Shown: piece by piece, positions 13,841 to 15,412 of the stretch | Layout: the number at the start of each line of letters is the position of its first letter | How positions within the stretch are numbered: position 1 is the stretch's first letter | Assembly: GCA_002329445.1 (NCBI GenBank) | Contig: DCTU01000269.1 | Location: 1-15,412 of the forward strand | Reading direction: 5' to 3' | From: a bacterium UBP9_UBA1432 | GTDB taxonomy: Bacteria; Vulcanimicrobiota; Xenobia; Xenobiales; Xenobiaceae | Length of the DNA: 15,412 bases | The notes under the pieces: generated by a model | Databases searched by the model: none | What the model saw: only the letters and a program-made list of their open reading frames with translations | What the model was told of the DNA's origin: nothing | Position numbers and translations under genes: made by a program

Positions 13841-15412
<1,572 letters not shown>

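Overview
This is a G+C-rich stretch (about two thirds G+C by eye) of a bacterial chromosome, densely packed with short intergenic gaps and several overlapping start or stop codons. It holds 13 protein genes, two of them cut by the window edges. I see no RNA gene, mobile element, CRISPR array or phage gene. Type IV pilin leaders, lipoprotein-like signal peptides and a transmembrane GGDEF-type sensor suggest a diderm, Gram-negative-type bacterium. Together, the Ski2-like DSHCT helicase, the PIN-PhoH protein and a pilin-like domain of a kind I associate with little-cultured phyla (such as Eremiobacterota, Riflebacteria, Armatimonadota or Planctomycetota) point away from well-studied Proteobacteria. 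That placement is inference only.

Left block, minus strand (1-2999): a two-helix membrane protein, a PIN-PhoH RNA-linked ATPase, an exported endonuclease/exonuclease/phosphatase-family enzyme, and the start of an exported protein running off the left edge. They are co-oriented and the last two overlap by 4 bp, so they look like one operon. Its leader faces a 126-bp divergent region (3000-3125) with a perfect 7-10-7 inverted repeat and an extended -10-like element.

Pilin block, plus strand (3126-5774): three tightly coupled genes for two classical minor prepilins (PilV/GspI-like, PilW/GspJ-like) and a large PilX/GspK-like protein. They would form the tip or priming complex of a type IV pilus or type II-like pseudopilus.

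Middle block (5784-10832): a formyltransferase-family protein and a proline-rich lipoprotein are divergent and share 9 bp at their start codons. A minus-strand pair follows: a 889-residue TPR-membrane-GAF-like protein with two degenerate GGDEF domains, translationally coupled to a two-helix membrane protein with a pseudopilin-like outer domain. This pair and the nearby minor pilins may belong to one surface-appendage or sensing theme; that link is inferred from proximity and domain content.

Right block (10985-15412): a MutT-like Nudix hydrolase starting at TTG, convergent with a Ski2-like DSHCT helicase; the two stop codons share one CTAG. Upstream of the helicase on the same strand is the C-terminal part of cobalamin-dependent methionine synthase (metH), cut by the right edge. 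This block is mostly housekeeping.

No gene-free stretch exceeds 300 bases. The largest gaps are 2628-2735 (hairpins), 3000-3125 (divergent regulatory region) and 10833-10984 (divergent region with three GAATCC repeats).
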